A stretch of DNA of 22,865 bases, from the NCBI GenBank assembly GCA_000697335.1, contig JNEM01008254.1, positions 1-22,865 of the forward strand, read 5' to 3'. Position 1 is the stretch's first letter. The number at the start of each line of letters is the position of its first letter. Position numbers and translations under genes: made by a program. The notes beneath the pieces were generated by a model that ran no database searches, was not told the DNA's origin, and worked only from the letters and a program-made list of their open reading frames with translations. This document shows positions 11,135-21,484 of the stretch, piece after piece. Source of the DNA: Conidiobolus incongruus B7586. Its lineage: Eukaryota; Entomophthoromycota; Entomophthoromycetes; Entomophthorales; Conidiobolaceae.

Positions 11135-13618
11135 ATGATCAGTACTTGTTCCAGAAGAAAATCTTATGCGATGTTATCAGAAGTGAGTCCCATATTAGAC
11201 ATAAGCTCACCCAGGCCAAATTATGCAAGTAGTTCGTCGAGTTCTGAACGCTCTTCAGATTTTGAAGATAAAAAATTCAATGATAATTCATTTCCAAAAT
11301 TATCCCGATTTCATGCTGAATTACCAGATATTACGGTAAGTTTTAAGCTTTTTAGTTTGTTTGCTTTTTTGTTAATAGGTAGTGTTTAGGTGAGAGGTAT
11401 TGTTTTGGGTTTGATCATTGGCAGCATTTTATCATTTACCAATCTATATTTTGGGCTGCAGACTGGTTGGATAAGTATGATGAGTTTACAAGCTTCCCTA
11501 ATAGCTTTTAGTGTTGGTAGAAGTTTGGTGTTTAAAAGTCATCTCACTCAGGTTAGGGACGACGAAATGGCTCTTGATAGTAAGAGAAAATACAGGTGGT
11601 ATCATTGGAGTACTCCTTTCGGTATTAAGGAGAATGTATTTATTCAGACTTGTGCGGTTGCTACTGCTACAATGCCTTTAGCTGGAGGTAATTCCATTCT
11701 TGTTCAGGTACTAATATATATTTACTTGATGGTTATTTAGGATTTGTTGGCATTATCCCAGCACTCAAACTCTTGAAACCGGAAGAAACTCAAGAATATG
11801 GAGGTACTAATGGCCTTACACTGACCACTAGCAAATTAATTATATGGGGTCTTGGTATCGCTTTCTTTGGTGTATTCTTCGCAATCCCCCTACGACATCA
11901 AGTGATCATCAAAGAAAAGCTCAAATTCCCCAGTGGGACGGCAACTGCACAAATGATTCGAGTATTGCATCAAGACAACGACGCTAAAGCCACTACCGAT
12001 GGTGAAGTATCTTCAATTAGTGAAAGATCACAAGCGCCTCACAACAAAAACTCTTTGGAAGAGACTAAAATTCATTGGAATACACTTCTGACAACTTTTG
12101 GAATATCGTCAGCCTTTACAGTTTTGGCTAATATTGTCCCTAGCTTGAATGTGATCCCGGTGTTCGATATTTTGATTCCATCTGCTTCCCAATGGGGTTG
12201 GTATCTATCTCCCACTTTGAGTTACGTTGGTCAAGGTATCATCATGGGGGTACCAACCACACTTAGTATGCTATTTGGAGCATTCGTAGGATGGGGAATA
12301 CTAGGCCCCATCTCTAAAGCGAATGGCTGGGCGTCTGGACCCATCAACGACTGGAAAACAGGAGCAAAAGGCTGGATATTGTGGATCAGTTTAGGCGTCA
12401 TGATTTCCGAAAGTATGATCAATTTAGGCATTTTAACTTTTAAAGAAGTATCTAGTTTTTTGAAAAAACGAAACTTTACCTCCTATACCTCCATTAACAA
12501 GGTCGAAGATGACGATCATGACGACTCTTTATCGGAACCTCCAATGATCCCTCACTGGCTCCTCGCCATTGGATTGAGTGCTTCGTTTATTTTGTGTTTG
12601 GTGTCTATTAAGTATTTGTTCCACAATATTCCAATGTCATCTATCTTCTTATCAATTCTACTCGGCTGTCTCCTGTCGATTTTAGCTGTGCGCTCACTTG
12701 GAGAAACTGATTTGAATCCAGTATCTGGAATTGGTAAAGTATCTCAAGTGGTATTTGGCGGTGTTCTCCCAGGTAATATCGTCGCTAACCTAGTCGCTGG
12801 TGGTATTGCTGAAGCTGGTAAAAGAAATGATATTCAAATCACGATATTTCATACTAATTATCATAATTTAGGTGCTCAACAAGCTGGAGATATGATGCAA
12901 GACTTGCAAACTGGTCATCTTTTACACAGTAGTCCCACTGCACAATTTATTGGCCAGCTTTTGGGATCGTTTGTTTCTGTATTTGTATCAGTGTTTGCTT
13001 ACCAATTATACAATACTGTATATACAATCCCTGGTAAAGAGTTCCCAGTTCCTACAGCTCAGGTAACTTCAACTGAGTTTATTAAGTATATCATATATCT
13101 AATAACTCATCCTTTAGGTCTGGCTCGACATGGCACGATTAGTAAATGGTGAATCTTTACCATCCCACTCACTACCCTTCGCCATTGTATTTTCCCTCAT
13201 ATTTGCAATTATTCCAATCGCTCAGGAGATGTTCCCCGAATACACATGTCTCCACTATCTCCCAAACGGCATCGCATTCGCCGTGGGTATTTACAACCCT
13301 CCCAATTTCACCATCCCACGCGTAATTGGTGCCGTAATTTCCGACCTGTACCTCAAGGGCCAGTTGAACAAACTGTGGATCAAACTGCAAAAACTCTCGG
13401 GTCACAAGGACCCTGAATGCCATTTCGGCACTGATGTCGACAGTATTGACGACGGCAACGAGCTTGAGTGTATGAATCCGAGTCACAATCATACCAAACC
13501 CATTAAAAAGCGATCACCATCGTTTTATAGAGTGTGGTGTACCGTTATAGCTTCGGGTCTTGTTCTCGGCGAAGGCACCATGGCTTTGGTGGTATTAATA
13601 GTTAAAGCACTGTTTTAA
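11135..13618 (+). CDS. OPT-family (YGL114W/yellow-stripe-like) membrane transporter, five exons
   Basis: Exons 11135-11335, 11390-11687, 11741-12817, 12872-13062 and 13118-13618 join in frame to 755 residues, the usual size for fungal OPT proteins of the YGL114W/YSL type. Introns are 53-55 nt. Family motifs: NLYFGLQTGWISMMSLQ (about 85-101), TMPLAGGFVGIIPAL across the exon 2/3 joint, FPSGTATA, ALGETDLNPVSGIGK-like segment in exon 3, and AGAQQAGDMMQDLQTGHLL (about 525-543) across the exon 3/4 joint. The N-terminal 60 residues are Ser-rich and cytosolic-looking. A loop near residue 418 is acidic (VEDDDHDD) and a late loop has SHNHTK. Many hydrophobic helices fill the rest. Members import oligopeptides or metal chelates across the plasma or an internal membrane; the substrate cannot be read here. 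The exon 2 donor is GGAG/GTAATT, chosen because it alone restores the conserved GGFVGIIPAL. The third intron (12818-12871) is a multiple of three with no stop. Confidence 0.92.
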
Positions 13619-14457
13619 TTGATGGGAGAAAATTGGTGTAAATTGTAAATATAGCATTGTTTAAAATTTTTAAAATTTTAATTAATTGATTCAATGAACT
13701 TGGGAAATATCACAACTCATCCCATATTGACAAAGATAGATAATTTTATACTATTTTAAACTGTAAATATCTTAACTATTTGTAAAATACTCAATTATAT
13801 ATTTTCAATATTTAGCCAATTGAGAGTAGTATTATAGTAATAAGATGATATAGTAATATTTTATAATAAATTCAATTAAGTTGTATATTATAAAATTAGT
13901 GGTTTTAATTAAATATAAATTTAATTGAATCAAAATATTATTAAAATATCACATATTTATTTTAAAAATTCAATGTTATCAAATTGAATAAATGAATAAA
14001 TATAAATACACAGCATAAATTAAATGATAGAATATTTTTAATAATAATCAGTTCATTTAATTTTTTATAATAGAATACTAATATAAAATAATATTATTTA
14101 ATTTGTTAAATTAACTTTATTTAGAAATCTTAGAAATTTATTATGTATTATTTAATTGAATTTTGAATTTAAACTCACATTTATTAAATATTTAAAATTT
14201 AATAATATACGTATATGTAGTATTATTTGTTATTGATTTATATATTACATCACTAAATATTATCCAAATTTAACTTGATTATTATTGATTAAATTTTTTA
14301 TATTATTAATATTATTTTTATTTAAAAAATTAATTAAAAAAATATTTTATAAATTTTAATTTATAAAATTTTGTTAAAATAATTATTAATTAATATTTTT
14401 TTCAAGTATTAAATAAACTCCAAAATTTAATTGAAATGAATAAACATTATTAAATAA
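13619..14457. other. AT-rich intergenic sequence, no gene seen
   Basis: Very AT-rich sequence between the transporter stop and the 3' end of the minus-strand Gly/Ser-rich gene. It is the shared 3' flank of two convergent genes; an AATAAA lies near 13865. Nothing else is supported. Confidence 0.6.
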
Positions 14458-15017
14458 TTAATAATAGGGAGTTGTGGGCTTGTAGAAGTTAGATCCTCCA
14501 GCATAGAATGCAGCATTGTTAGAGTTAGTAGCAGTGGTACTTCCACCAGCTGATACTTGATTGCTGGTATACTGATTACCAGTAATTCCTTGGGTAACAA
14601 AACCACCAACTACGTTGCTACCGGAATTGGCAGAGCTGGCAAAATTAATGACTGAACCTCCTATCGTGGCAGATTGATCTGAGCTGCATGATCCATGCCC
14701 ATAGGGATCATAGGAAGCAGTATTGGTAGCTGAGCTATATTGGGTAATGGACCCTCCAACAGTGTTGGAAGAGGCAGTTTGGTTGGCACAGTTAGTGTCA
14801 ACGGACCCATAGTTGGTAACCCCTTGATCAAAGTTAGTAACAGTTCCAGAATGAGCTTCAATGTCAATGGTGGAGGTGGATCCACTAGTAAAACCATATA
14901 GAACAGTTTGGCCACGTGAAGTAATACTATTTGCAAGAGTAGTATAGCAGGAGGCGAGTAAGTTAATGGTGCGTGGTAATGAGCTTGAGGAGCAGCAATG
15001 ATAGTGAAAACTTTCAT
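14458..15017 (-). pseudogene. Secreted Gly/Ser/Asn-rich protein of unknown family, frame interrupted near its start
   Basis: The minus strand opens at 15017 with MKVFTIIAA, a signal-peptide-like start, but this frame soon turns into Pro/Leu-rich nonsense. From about 14995 to the TAA at 14458 a different frame reads as a coherent secreted protein of roughly 175 residues: SITSRGQTVLYGFTSG, then imperfect repeats such as VGGSITQY, IGGSVINF, VGGFVTQG, AGGSTTAT, AGGSNFYKP, ending TTPYY. GC content over this stretch is well above its surroundings. No canonical intron can join the two frames: the only GT near the start gives candidate introns of wrong phase. So there is one frame break, from decay, assembly error or unusual expression. 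The second frame is supported by the paralogous pseudogene at 16220-16796, which aligns along its length. A minus-strand TATAAAG lies at 15187-15181. I recognise no family; a cell-wall or secreted beta-rich protein is a guess. Confidence 0.6.
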
Positions 15018-16219
15018 GATGAATAATAAAAATAAATTAAAAGCATTAAAATATTAATATTTAATACTACTTACTGCTATCTTTTTTATTAATTTATTGA
15101 AACTTTGGAATAATAATTATTGTAATTTTCAAAATATTAGTATTTAAATTTTACATTTCCCGACAGAGGAAATATCAACTCTTTATATTGAAAATGGTGT
15201 ATTGAGCTATTATTTTGAGTATAATGGAAATATCATTTATTGGTTTGGTTGAACTATTTAATATTATTATATATTTTTCTATCCAATATTATAATAACGA
15301 TAATATTTTATGTATATTTCCTAGTAATCTTGTATTTAAACAAATATTAAAATATCAATATGTTGCCACCTTTTATATTAATTGTGATAGAGTTATTCGA
15401 AAATATTATGGATTATACTTTCCAATATATTGGCCCACATATACCTTTTTTTATTTAATTATATCTCAATTTGAATATCCATTGAACCTGAAAATTAATT
15501 CAAAATTTATATACAAAAATTTATAATATCTTTTGTTCAAACTAATAGTGCAAAGTTTATATAAAACTATATATATTGAAATGCCGGATGTTAATTTTAA
15601 AAATTTTATTGACATAACATAAAACGGAAATATCAAACGAGAACAATAGTTAGAAAGCAAATAGTTCAATATACGAATAATAAACCAATGCCAAAATATT
15701 TAAAATTTTCACAATGTACCTAGTATTATTTGGATACATAGTACACTAAATTAATTCTACTCAATTTCAATTCAGGCCAAAATTTTATTATGAATCTTTT
15801 AATTTTAAAAATTATATTCCAATATTATTGAAATAATTTATAATTTGTTTATTTAATGAGGATCTTGTTCTTTTCTAAAAATATTTTTATTTAATATAAT
15901 ACAGACGAATATCGTAATTTTATGAATTACTTCAAACTGTAAAGTGATATTTATTGCAAAAATATATTCAAATAATAGTTATAAAATCAAATTTATCACT
16001 TGTGTAATTCTATCACTCAACTAAACAAACTAAATATTAATAAATCAAATGTTTTGTAATTAGAGAACAAATAATATTAAATAATCAAAATGTGACTTTA
16101 ATTTTTAATGAATTGAATGAAAAAAAATTAAAATCTAAAATCTATGAAATGTTTATCTATAGAATGGTGATTTTTTCGAATAAAAATATGTAATAATTAT
16201 ATATAATTTAAATGTTTTT
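15018..16219. other. Spacer between two head-to-head paralogues
   Basis: About 1.2 kb of AT-rich sequence that separates the 5' ends of the inverted pair. It contains a minus-strand TATAAAG (15187-15181) and a GTAAGT at 15074-15069 that could be a leader intron donor. An open frame from ATG 15224 to 15526 (+, 100 codons) is rich in Ile, Tyr, Phe and Asn and has no domain I recognise; I do not call it a gene. Confidence 0.5.
15181..15187 (-). promoter_or_regulatory. Candidate TATA box of the minus-strand Gly/Ser-rich gene
   Basis: TATAAAG on the minus strand, about 165 bp before the ATG at 15017. This is the same spacing as the TATA box of the OPT gene, which supports 15017 as the original start codon. 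Confidence 0.35.
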
Positions 16220-16796
16220 AAGACCTTGGTCACCATTACTCTTTGGTTGCTATCATTATTGCTGTCCTTCAATATTATGGCAGAATTCTTGTTATTTCCA
16301 CTCCGCCTTCCATTACCTTTCTTAATCACAGTACTTCGTCATGAGGCTAAATTACTGAACTCCGTTATATCAATGCATGCATTTCCACTTTCGAAACAGA
16401 ATTATCTACTGATACTACCAGCAATTATGATGAAGGAATTACCCATTATAGATCAATTGGTACTGGCTATCCCAAGTAAGCTTCTATTTCCAAGATTGCT
16501 GGAAGATCAGCCACTTAATATGATTCGGTCATTAACACTCTCTCATATAATTCTTATGGACAAAATTTCTCTAATCAGTCCAGTACTATTAGATGATTTG
16601 CTCCTAATTTATTTAGCAATCCAGCTTCTAGAAGCAGAGTCGCTGGAAGATATATTACTCAGGAAGTTACTGCAAATTAATATATCAATAGTCAAATTTC
16701 TACAGGTATTAATACTTGATTACCAGTTTCACTAATGCGGGATTACACCTTGGTGGATCTCGCTATCCAACTGCTCTGCCACTTACTATTAAATAA
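16220..16796 (+). pseudogene. Decayed paralogue of the Gly/Ser/Asn-rich secreted protein
   Basis: Read on the plus strand, the frame that ends in the TAA at 16794-16796 carries several in-frame stops, but between them aligns with the minus-strand gene at 14458-15017. EGITHYRSIGTG matches QGVTNYGSVDTN, SYNSYGQNFSNQSSTI matches SYDPYGHGSCSSDQSATI, VAGRYITQEVTAN matches VGGFVTQGITGN, INSQIS matches TSNQVS, and TNAGLHLGGSRY matches NNAAFYAGGSNF. The start is unclear; a LVAIIIAVL-type signal segment is visible near 16240-16270, out of frame with the rest. An uninterrupted 169-codon frame over the same DNA (16226-16735) is only a shadow with Leu/Ile-rich composition. The copy lies inverted and head to head with its relative, 1.2 kb away, and is the more decayed of the two. 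Confidence 0.72.
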
Positions 16797-17444
16797 TTGA
16801 TGATTTTATAATAAAACACCTATTTTAATTATGATCGTTTATGAATTTGGATTCCTTAAAAAGTATTACATCACAAACTCTCGACATATCTCTTAATTAA
16901 TGCCATTTTCATATATCATTAATGATTCCAGCTTTCATATGCTTAAATTAATTATACAAATTTTAATTCCTGGAACTAAGCTGTTAAACACCGTATATCA
17001 GAAAAATTGGATTTATTTTTTAACTTCGATAGTAATTAACTAGATACTTTATATTATATTAATTAATGACATAATACCAATGTCATTTAATTCAATGAAT
17101 TTACCTTATTTAAATTTAGAATTTACTATTTTGAGTTTTATGGTAATTTGATTAATCGATTAGTATCACTTCTATTTAAAATCATAATAAAAGCAACATT
17201 AAAAGTATATAATTTTCTATATGGTAGTTAATTTCAATTATTTTATCCATCATGAATATATATATTATGTAGTTTTTGCAGACTTTAAATTAACTCAAAA
17301 AATATGAAAAATATTTTACACTATTCAAATATCATTTTATTGAATGATTGAGCCAATATTGTATTTATGAGATAAGACAATAATTAATTTCAAAGACTAA
17401 TTTTAAATTAATTTCAAGACAAATATTAGTTCAATGAGAAAGAA
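16797..17444. other. AT-rich sequence, no gene seen
   Basis: Stretch between the pseudogene and the first long direct repeat. No supported frame, RNA gene or terminal motif was found. Confidence 0.55.
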
Positions 17445-18960
17445 ATGCCAAATTTTCTAATTTTTGATTTTTCAAACATATTGCTAGTTGTGATTAATTG
17501 ACTATAATTAAAATATATAGGAAAATAAATATTTTTGATTCAAAATTTATTGGTTAATTTAATCATGCTTAAATAAAGATCATCAAAAGTCTTTTGTTTT
17601 TGCATCACTAAAACTCAACCATAAACCCTCTAAAATCATTTATGATTTATAAACAACTTATACAGTTAATGATTTATTTAAATTTAACATTTATTGCTAG
17701 ATTTGCCATTTTAAAGTTGAATAGGATATTATTTAAAATTTGCTTAAATTTAAATAATAGATTTTTATTATATTTTTGTTATTAATTATTAAAGTTAAAA
17801 AATATATTAAAAAACACACTTTTATTTCAGCTAAAAATTATTTAAATAATCTAATACTCTCTATAAGGGTTAATTATATATATTAAAGTTTAAACTTAAA
17901 TTAATTAATAAAAATATATAAATACCTTATATTTTAAATAAAACTTAAAAAAAATTATAATTATAGTTAAACAAAAAATATTAAAATATTTCTAAATATA
18001 GAGGTTTTTAAAATATATTATTATAATTAATATATCTTAAATTATTTTATATGACCTTTTATTTTAAAATTAAACCAAATGCTAAGTTAATTTAAAATAA
18101 TCCTTGTTAAATTATTGGCTAAAAATGGAGTTAATTAGTTATTTTACTATTTTACTATTAAGGATTTACTTATTTAATCTTATATGAGGAATTATAAGAA
18201 TTTGATATTAATATAATAAGAGAATTCTTATTTTTTTTAAAAAAAAGGGTTAAATCCACTTGTTTTTTTAGGAATAAAAATAAAAGATATATTTTATAAT
18301 TAATATATATAAGTATTTTGTCTAATTAATTCTTTTTGAAAAAAAATATAACATATTATGGTTGTGAATTATGGAAAAACAAAGTAAATCAGAGATTAAA
18401 AATATGTATACTTCTCTTTAACCAGGACTTAACTTAAAAAGTCAATAATTTCTTTTATAAATTCTAATAAATTAATATTTTATTGATAAATAAATTTTAA
18501 TTACTTTAGTAAATTATATTAATATATGGTTTATTGATTTAATTTAAAAAAATAAACTAATTGATTATAAGTTTTATATTACTTATTTAAATAAAATAGT
18601 TTTTAATTAATGTTATAATAATAAATTAAAGATATTAATTATTTTTTCCATAATAAATATAAGATATATAAAGTTAAATTTATAAATGATTTTTATTATA
18701 AGAAAAATGAAAAAAATCTACCATGTTTAATTTAATCACTAGATAACAATCTATGTGATTATAATTGTCTTAGGTAATTAAAAAATATGCTTGTAAGAAA
18801 AAAATCCTATAAACAAATTAAATTAATTTATGAGATATCAAATTTAAGACTTTAATTAAAAGAACTGTTTTTTAGGTATTAGAAGCTTAAAAAAGTATAG
18901 CAAAGAGCTATTAGTAATAAAGGAAAGTATTAATTCTATATTATGTATTAATTTTTATAA
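17445..18960 (+). repeat. Long diverged direct repeat, copy 1
   Basis: This stretch aligns in the same orientation with 21485 to the window end. The left edge starts at ATTTTTGATTTTTCAAACAT (here) against ATTTAATTTTTCAAATAT (copy 2). Other anchors are TTTATTGCTAG, AAATTAATTAATAAAAATAT, AATCCTTGTTAAATT against ACCCCTGTTATAAATT, and ATTATAATTGTCTTA against ACTATAATTGTTTTA. The copies differ by many substitutions and small gaps, and copy 1 has about 350 nt (roughly 18120-18480) without a clear counterpart. There is no coding content. Edges are approximate. Confidence 0.6.
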
Positions 18961-19982
18961 ATCACATATTAATAATTTTATTTAATTTTAATTTTGAAAT
19001 TGTGGTATTATTTAAGTTCTGTATTAATAAATTCTTTTAAATTTAGCCTAATTGATTTAAATCAAAATTCATATTAATTTTTTATAGAGTGATATTAAAA
19101 GAGTAATTATTTCAGCCTAAATCAAATATATTTTTAATATAAAATTGATTATTATAAAGTAAATAATATGTATTTATTATCAAAATATAAAATAAATTTT
19201 CATATATAAAATATGAAAAAAAGCAAAGTTTTTAGTTAAAAAATTGTAATAATAACAATATGACTACCAATGCGATATTTAAATATAATATATTTGGTAT
19301 TTAAAGTTAAAAAATTTATATAATAATAATATTAATAGAATTGAATTGCTTTAGATCAATTTATAATTTTGTTTAATATTATATTCTGTTCAACCAGAAA
19401 ATTTAGGTATACCAAAATTTCTAAATGTCACAAAGGTTTTTCGGTTTCTGAGCATTATATTTTTTAATATAGCTTAATATTGTAATCTAGTGTCCTATCT
19501 TTTACCAACATATAAAATATAACAATTAAATTCTGAAGTTAGGTTATAATTCTTCATTTTATCTCATTATTTAAAAATATATTATGGAATTTAAGAGATT
19601 GAAATATTGATATTATTATTCTTTTTAATTTTAGAATAAAATGCCGACAAATTGATTTGTTGCTTTTATGTTTCAAATTGAAAAATATAAATTAATTTGT
19701 CTAAAAATCTATCACAAAACCACAACTACGGATTTTTTGTTCAATGTTTAAATTGATGTATAAGGGCAATTCATTTACTATATTTGGAATGTATAAGGTG
19801 CGTAAAATATGATTTAAAATCACCTAAATGCATTAAAAAATTAATGAGAATTTTAAATTTCAGGGTTTTTCAATTGAATATTTAATTTGTTTAAAACATC
19901 AATAAAATATTATGTTTATATATATATATATATGCCTGTTTAAAGTTAAATTTTTGAATTTTTAATCTATATTATTTTAGCA
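18961..19982. other. AT-rich sequence upstream of the C2H2 ORF, no gene seen
   Basis: No supported gene. A (TA)n tract lies at about 19916-19933, and ATTATTTTAG just before the ATG at 19983 looks like a splice acceptor, so a leader intron or an upstream exon is possible. I could not find a convincing upstream exon. Confidence 0.5.
19916..19933. repeat. (TA)n microsatellite
   Basis: About nine TA units, 50 bp before the C2H2 ORF; a simple repeat. Confidence 0.85.
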
Positions 19983-20714
19983 ATGAGTAAAAGAAGGTAT
20001 AGGCTACGATTACCTGGAATCCGTAAAACAACCAAGCCCGGGGAAATCATTTTTCAAATAAATCGTCCTGCAATAGACTGCCACTTATGTAAACAAACTT
20101 TTGTTCGTATTTACAGTTTGAAAAGACACCTACAAAATATACATCAATTAGGTGATAAAGCCATTGAAGATGTACTTTCCTATAGATATTATAACGATTT
20201 ACCTAATAGTTTAATCAGTACTTCTAATAATCAAGTTAATGAAAATCCATGTCAATTCAACTTGCGATCTGGTAGCAGCCAGCAATCTGAAAGCCAACAT
20301 AGTGAATATTTGTCTGAAACTTTTTACAATCTGTTAACAGGTCATATTTCATCATCATCTAATGATGATACTATATCAGTTGATGAAAATATTAATCAAC
20401 TAAAGCTAGCAATAGGCGGTGAGTCTATTTGGAACAAGTTGATACATGAATGCCATCCATTTCCCGATATCCAAACATTAGTATTATTAGCATTTATTGA
20501 TGGTGAAAATGATATTTTATCTCATAGAATTTTGAAAAAACTATTATACACTATATCGTTAATATTAAAAGTCCATGAAGTTGCATTATCTAACAGATTA
20601 AATTTTGAATTGCCAAGTATTAATACCTTAATTAATGTTCGATCACTAAAGAATAATAAGATTCCAAAGTTTCCAATATCAAAAGGTGATATTCCTATAA
20701 AAGATAATAAATAA
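19983..20714 (+). pseudogene. Single C2H2-finger ORF, likely front part of a dead transposase-like gene
   Basis: A 243-residue open frame with a basic N-terminus (MSKRRYRLRLPG) and one zinc finger of pattern C-x2-C-x12-H-x4-H at residues 33-54 (C33, C36, H49, H54). A Ser/Gln/Asp-rich linker and an alpha-helical region (about 130-220) with LNFELPSINTLI follow. In-frame sequence after the TAA keeps protein-like character (SNIPFVYLKLLIDNP, SDQSPNQLISLEKD), and weaker traces run to about 21400, so the open frame is only the start of a longer decayed gene. One finger followed by a long helical and then catalytic region is the layout I recall for large fungal transposase families of the KDZ/Plavaka kind; that assignment is inference. 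Diverged direct repeats flank it. A host zinc-finger gene that lost its 3' half is the alternative. Confidence 0.5.
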
Positions 20715-21480
20715 AAGTCAGTATATTCAAACATACCTTTTGTTTATTTGAAGTTGCTAATTGATAATCCAGTAAAGCTAAATATAATATCATCCATCTC
20801 AGATCAGTCCCCAAATCAGCTTATATCTTTGGAAAAAGATAAATAACAAAACCACAAACTTTTCAACAACTTATGTATCGTATTAAACTATTTGATAATG
20901 GGTATGATGATATAATATATATCACAAAATCTAATATTATTACAATATTATTAGCTCAATTATTTTATTCAATATTTATTGATATTTTATAAGGTGTTTT
21001 TAATTCCAAATTTAGATAATAAATTAGTTCTAATTGATGGCAATATTACAAGTATATAGATTAATATTCAAATTCAAATTCAAATGGATTGCTATTATAG
21101 TATTTCTAGTAGAAATGAATATCAGGATTTAATATGTATTGACAAAGATTTGTTATTGATACCTTATATTGCTAAATATCTAAAATTTAATAATATTAAT
21201 TTATATTAAAATGTCCAATTATACCTAATATATTATTCTTAATAATATATCTGGGAACTAGTTTATATAATAAAATATATATGGGAGCTGGACAATGAAA
21301 TATATTCCTTTAATAATCGATCAGTGATTTTTTACAAAAATATATCTTTATTAAAGCTGAAATACCATGATATTTAGAATATGTGGCTTATATATATTAA
21401 TAATTGCTTTCTTATTCTTAAAATATTTTATTACCCTAAAACACAAAAAATACTTGAATAATTAATTATTACCTGGAATT
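20715..21480 (+). pseudogene. Decayed continuation of the C2H2 transposase-like gene
   Basis: No open frame of length, but protein-like runs persist on the plus strand: SVYSNIPFVYLKLLIDNP directly after the ORF, GYDDIIYITKSNIITILL near 20900, LVLIDGNITS near 21030, YYSISSRNEYQDLICIDKDL near 21090-21150 and LDNEIYSFNNRS near 21290. They occur in register or with shifts, as expected of an old dead coding region with many breaks. The runs VLIDGNI and ICIDKDLLLIPYIAKYL could come from a catalytic core, but I cannot name it. Includes (AAATTC)3 near 21065-21083. Confidence 0.4.
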
Positions 21481-21484
21481 TGAA

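Noticed and set aside
13172-13492. 106-codon minus-strand ORF inside exon 5 of the transporter
   Set aside because: Antisense shadow of a strongly conserved OPT exon.
14661-15017. 118-codon minus-strand frame starting MKVFTIIAA
   Set aside because: After the first residues it is a Leu/Pro-rich shadow; the adjacent frame has the coherent secreted-protein composition and matches the paralogue.
15011-15074. Possible 64-nt intron (GTAAGT at 15074) that would bypass the frame break of the Gly/Ser-rich gene
   Set aside because: The acceptor would be AAAG inside the start region and no usable ATG lies in the upstream exon; the only nearby ATG is followed at once by a stop.
15224-15526. 100-codon AT-rich plus-strand ORF between the inverted pair
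   Set aside because: Composition is that of the flanking non-coding DNA (Ile, Tyr, Phe, Asn); no domain or intron signal. A faint receptor-like look was too weak to use.
16226-16735. 169-codon plus-strand open frame
   Set aside because: Leu/Ile-rich shadow of the decayed Gly/Ser-rich paralogue, opens with a non-ATG-supported context and has no domain.
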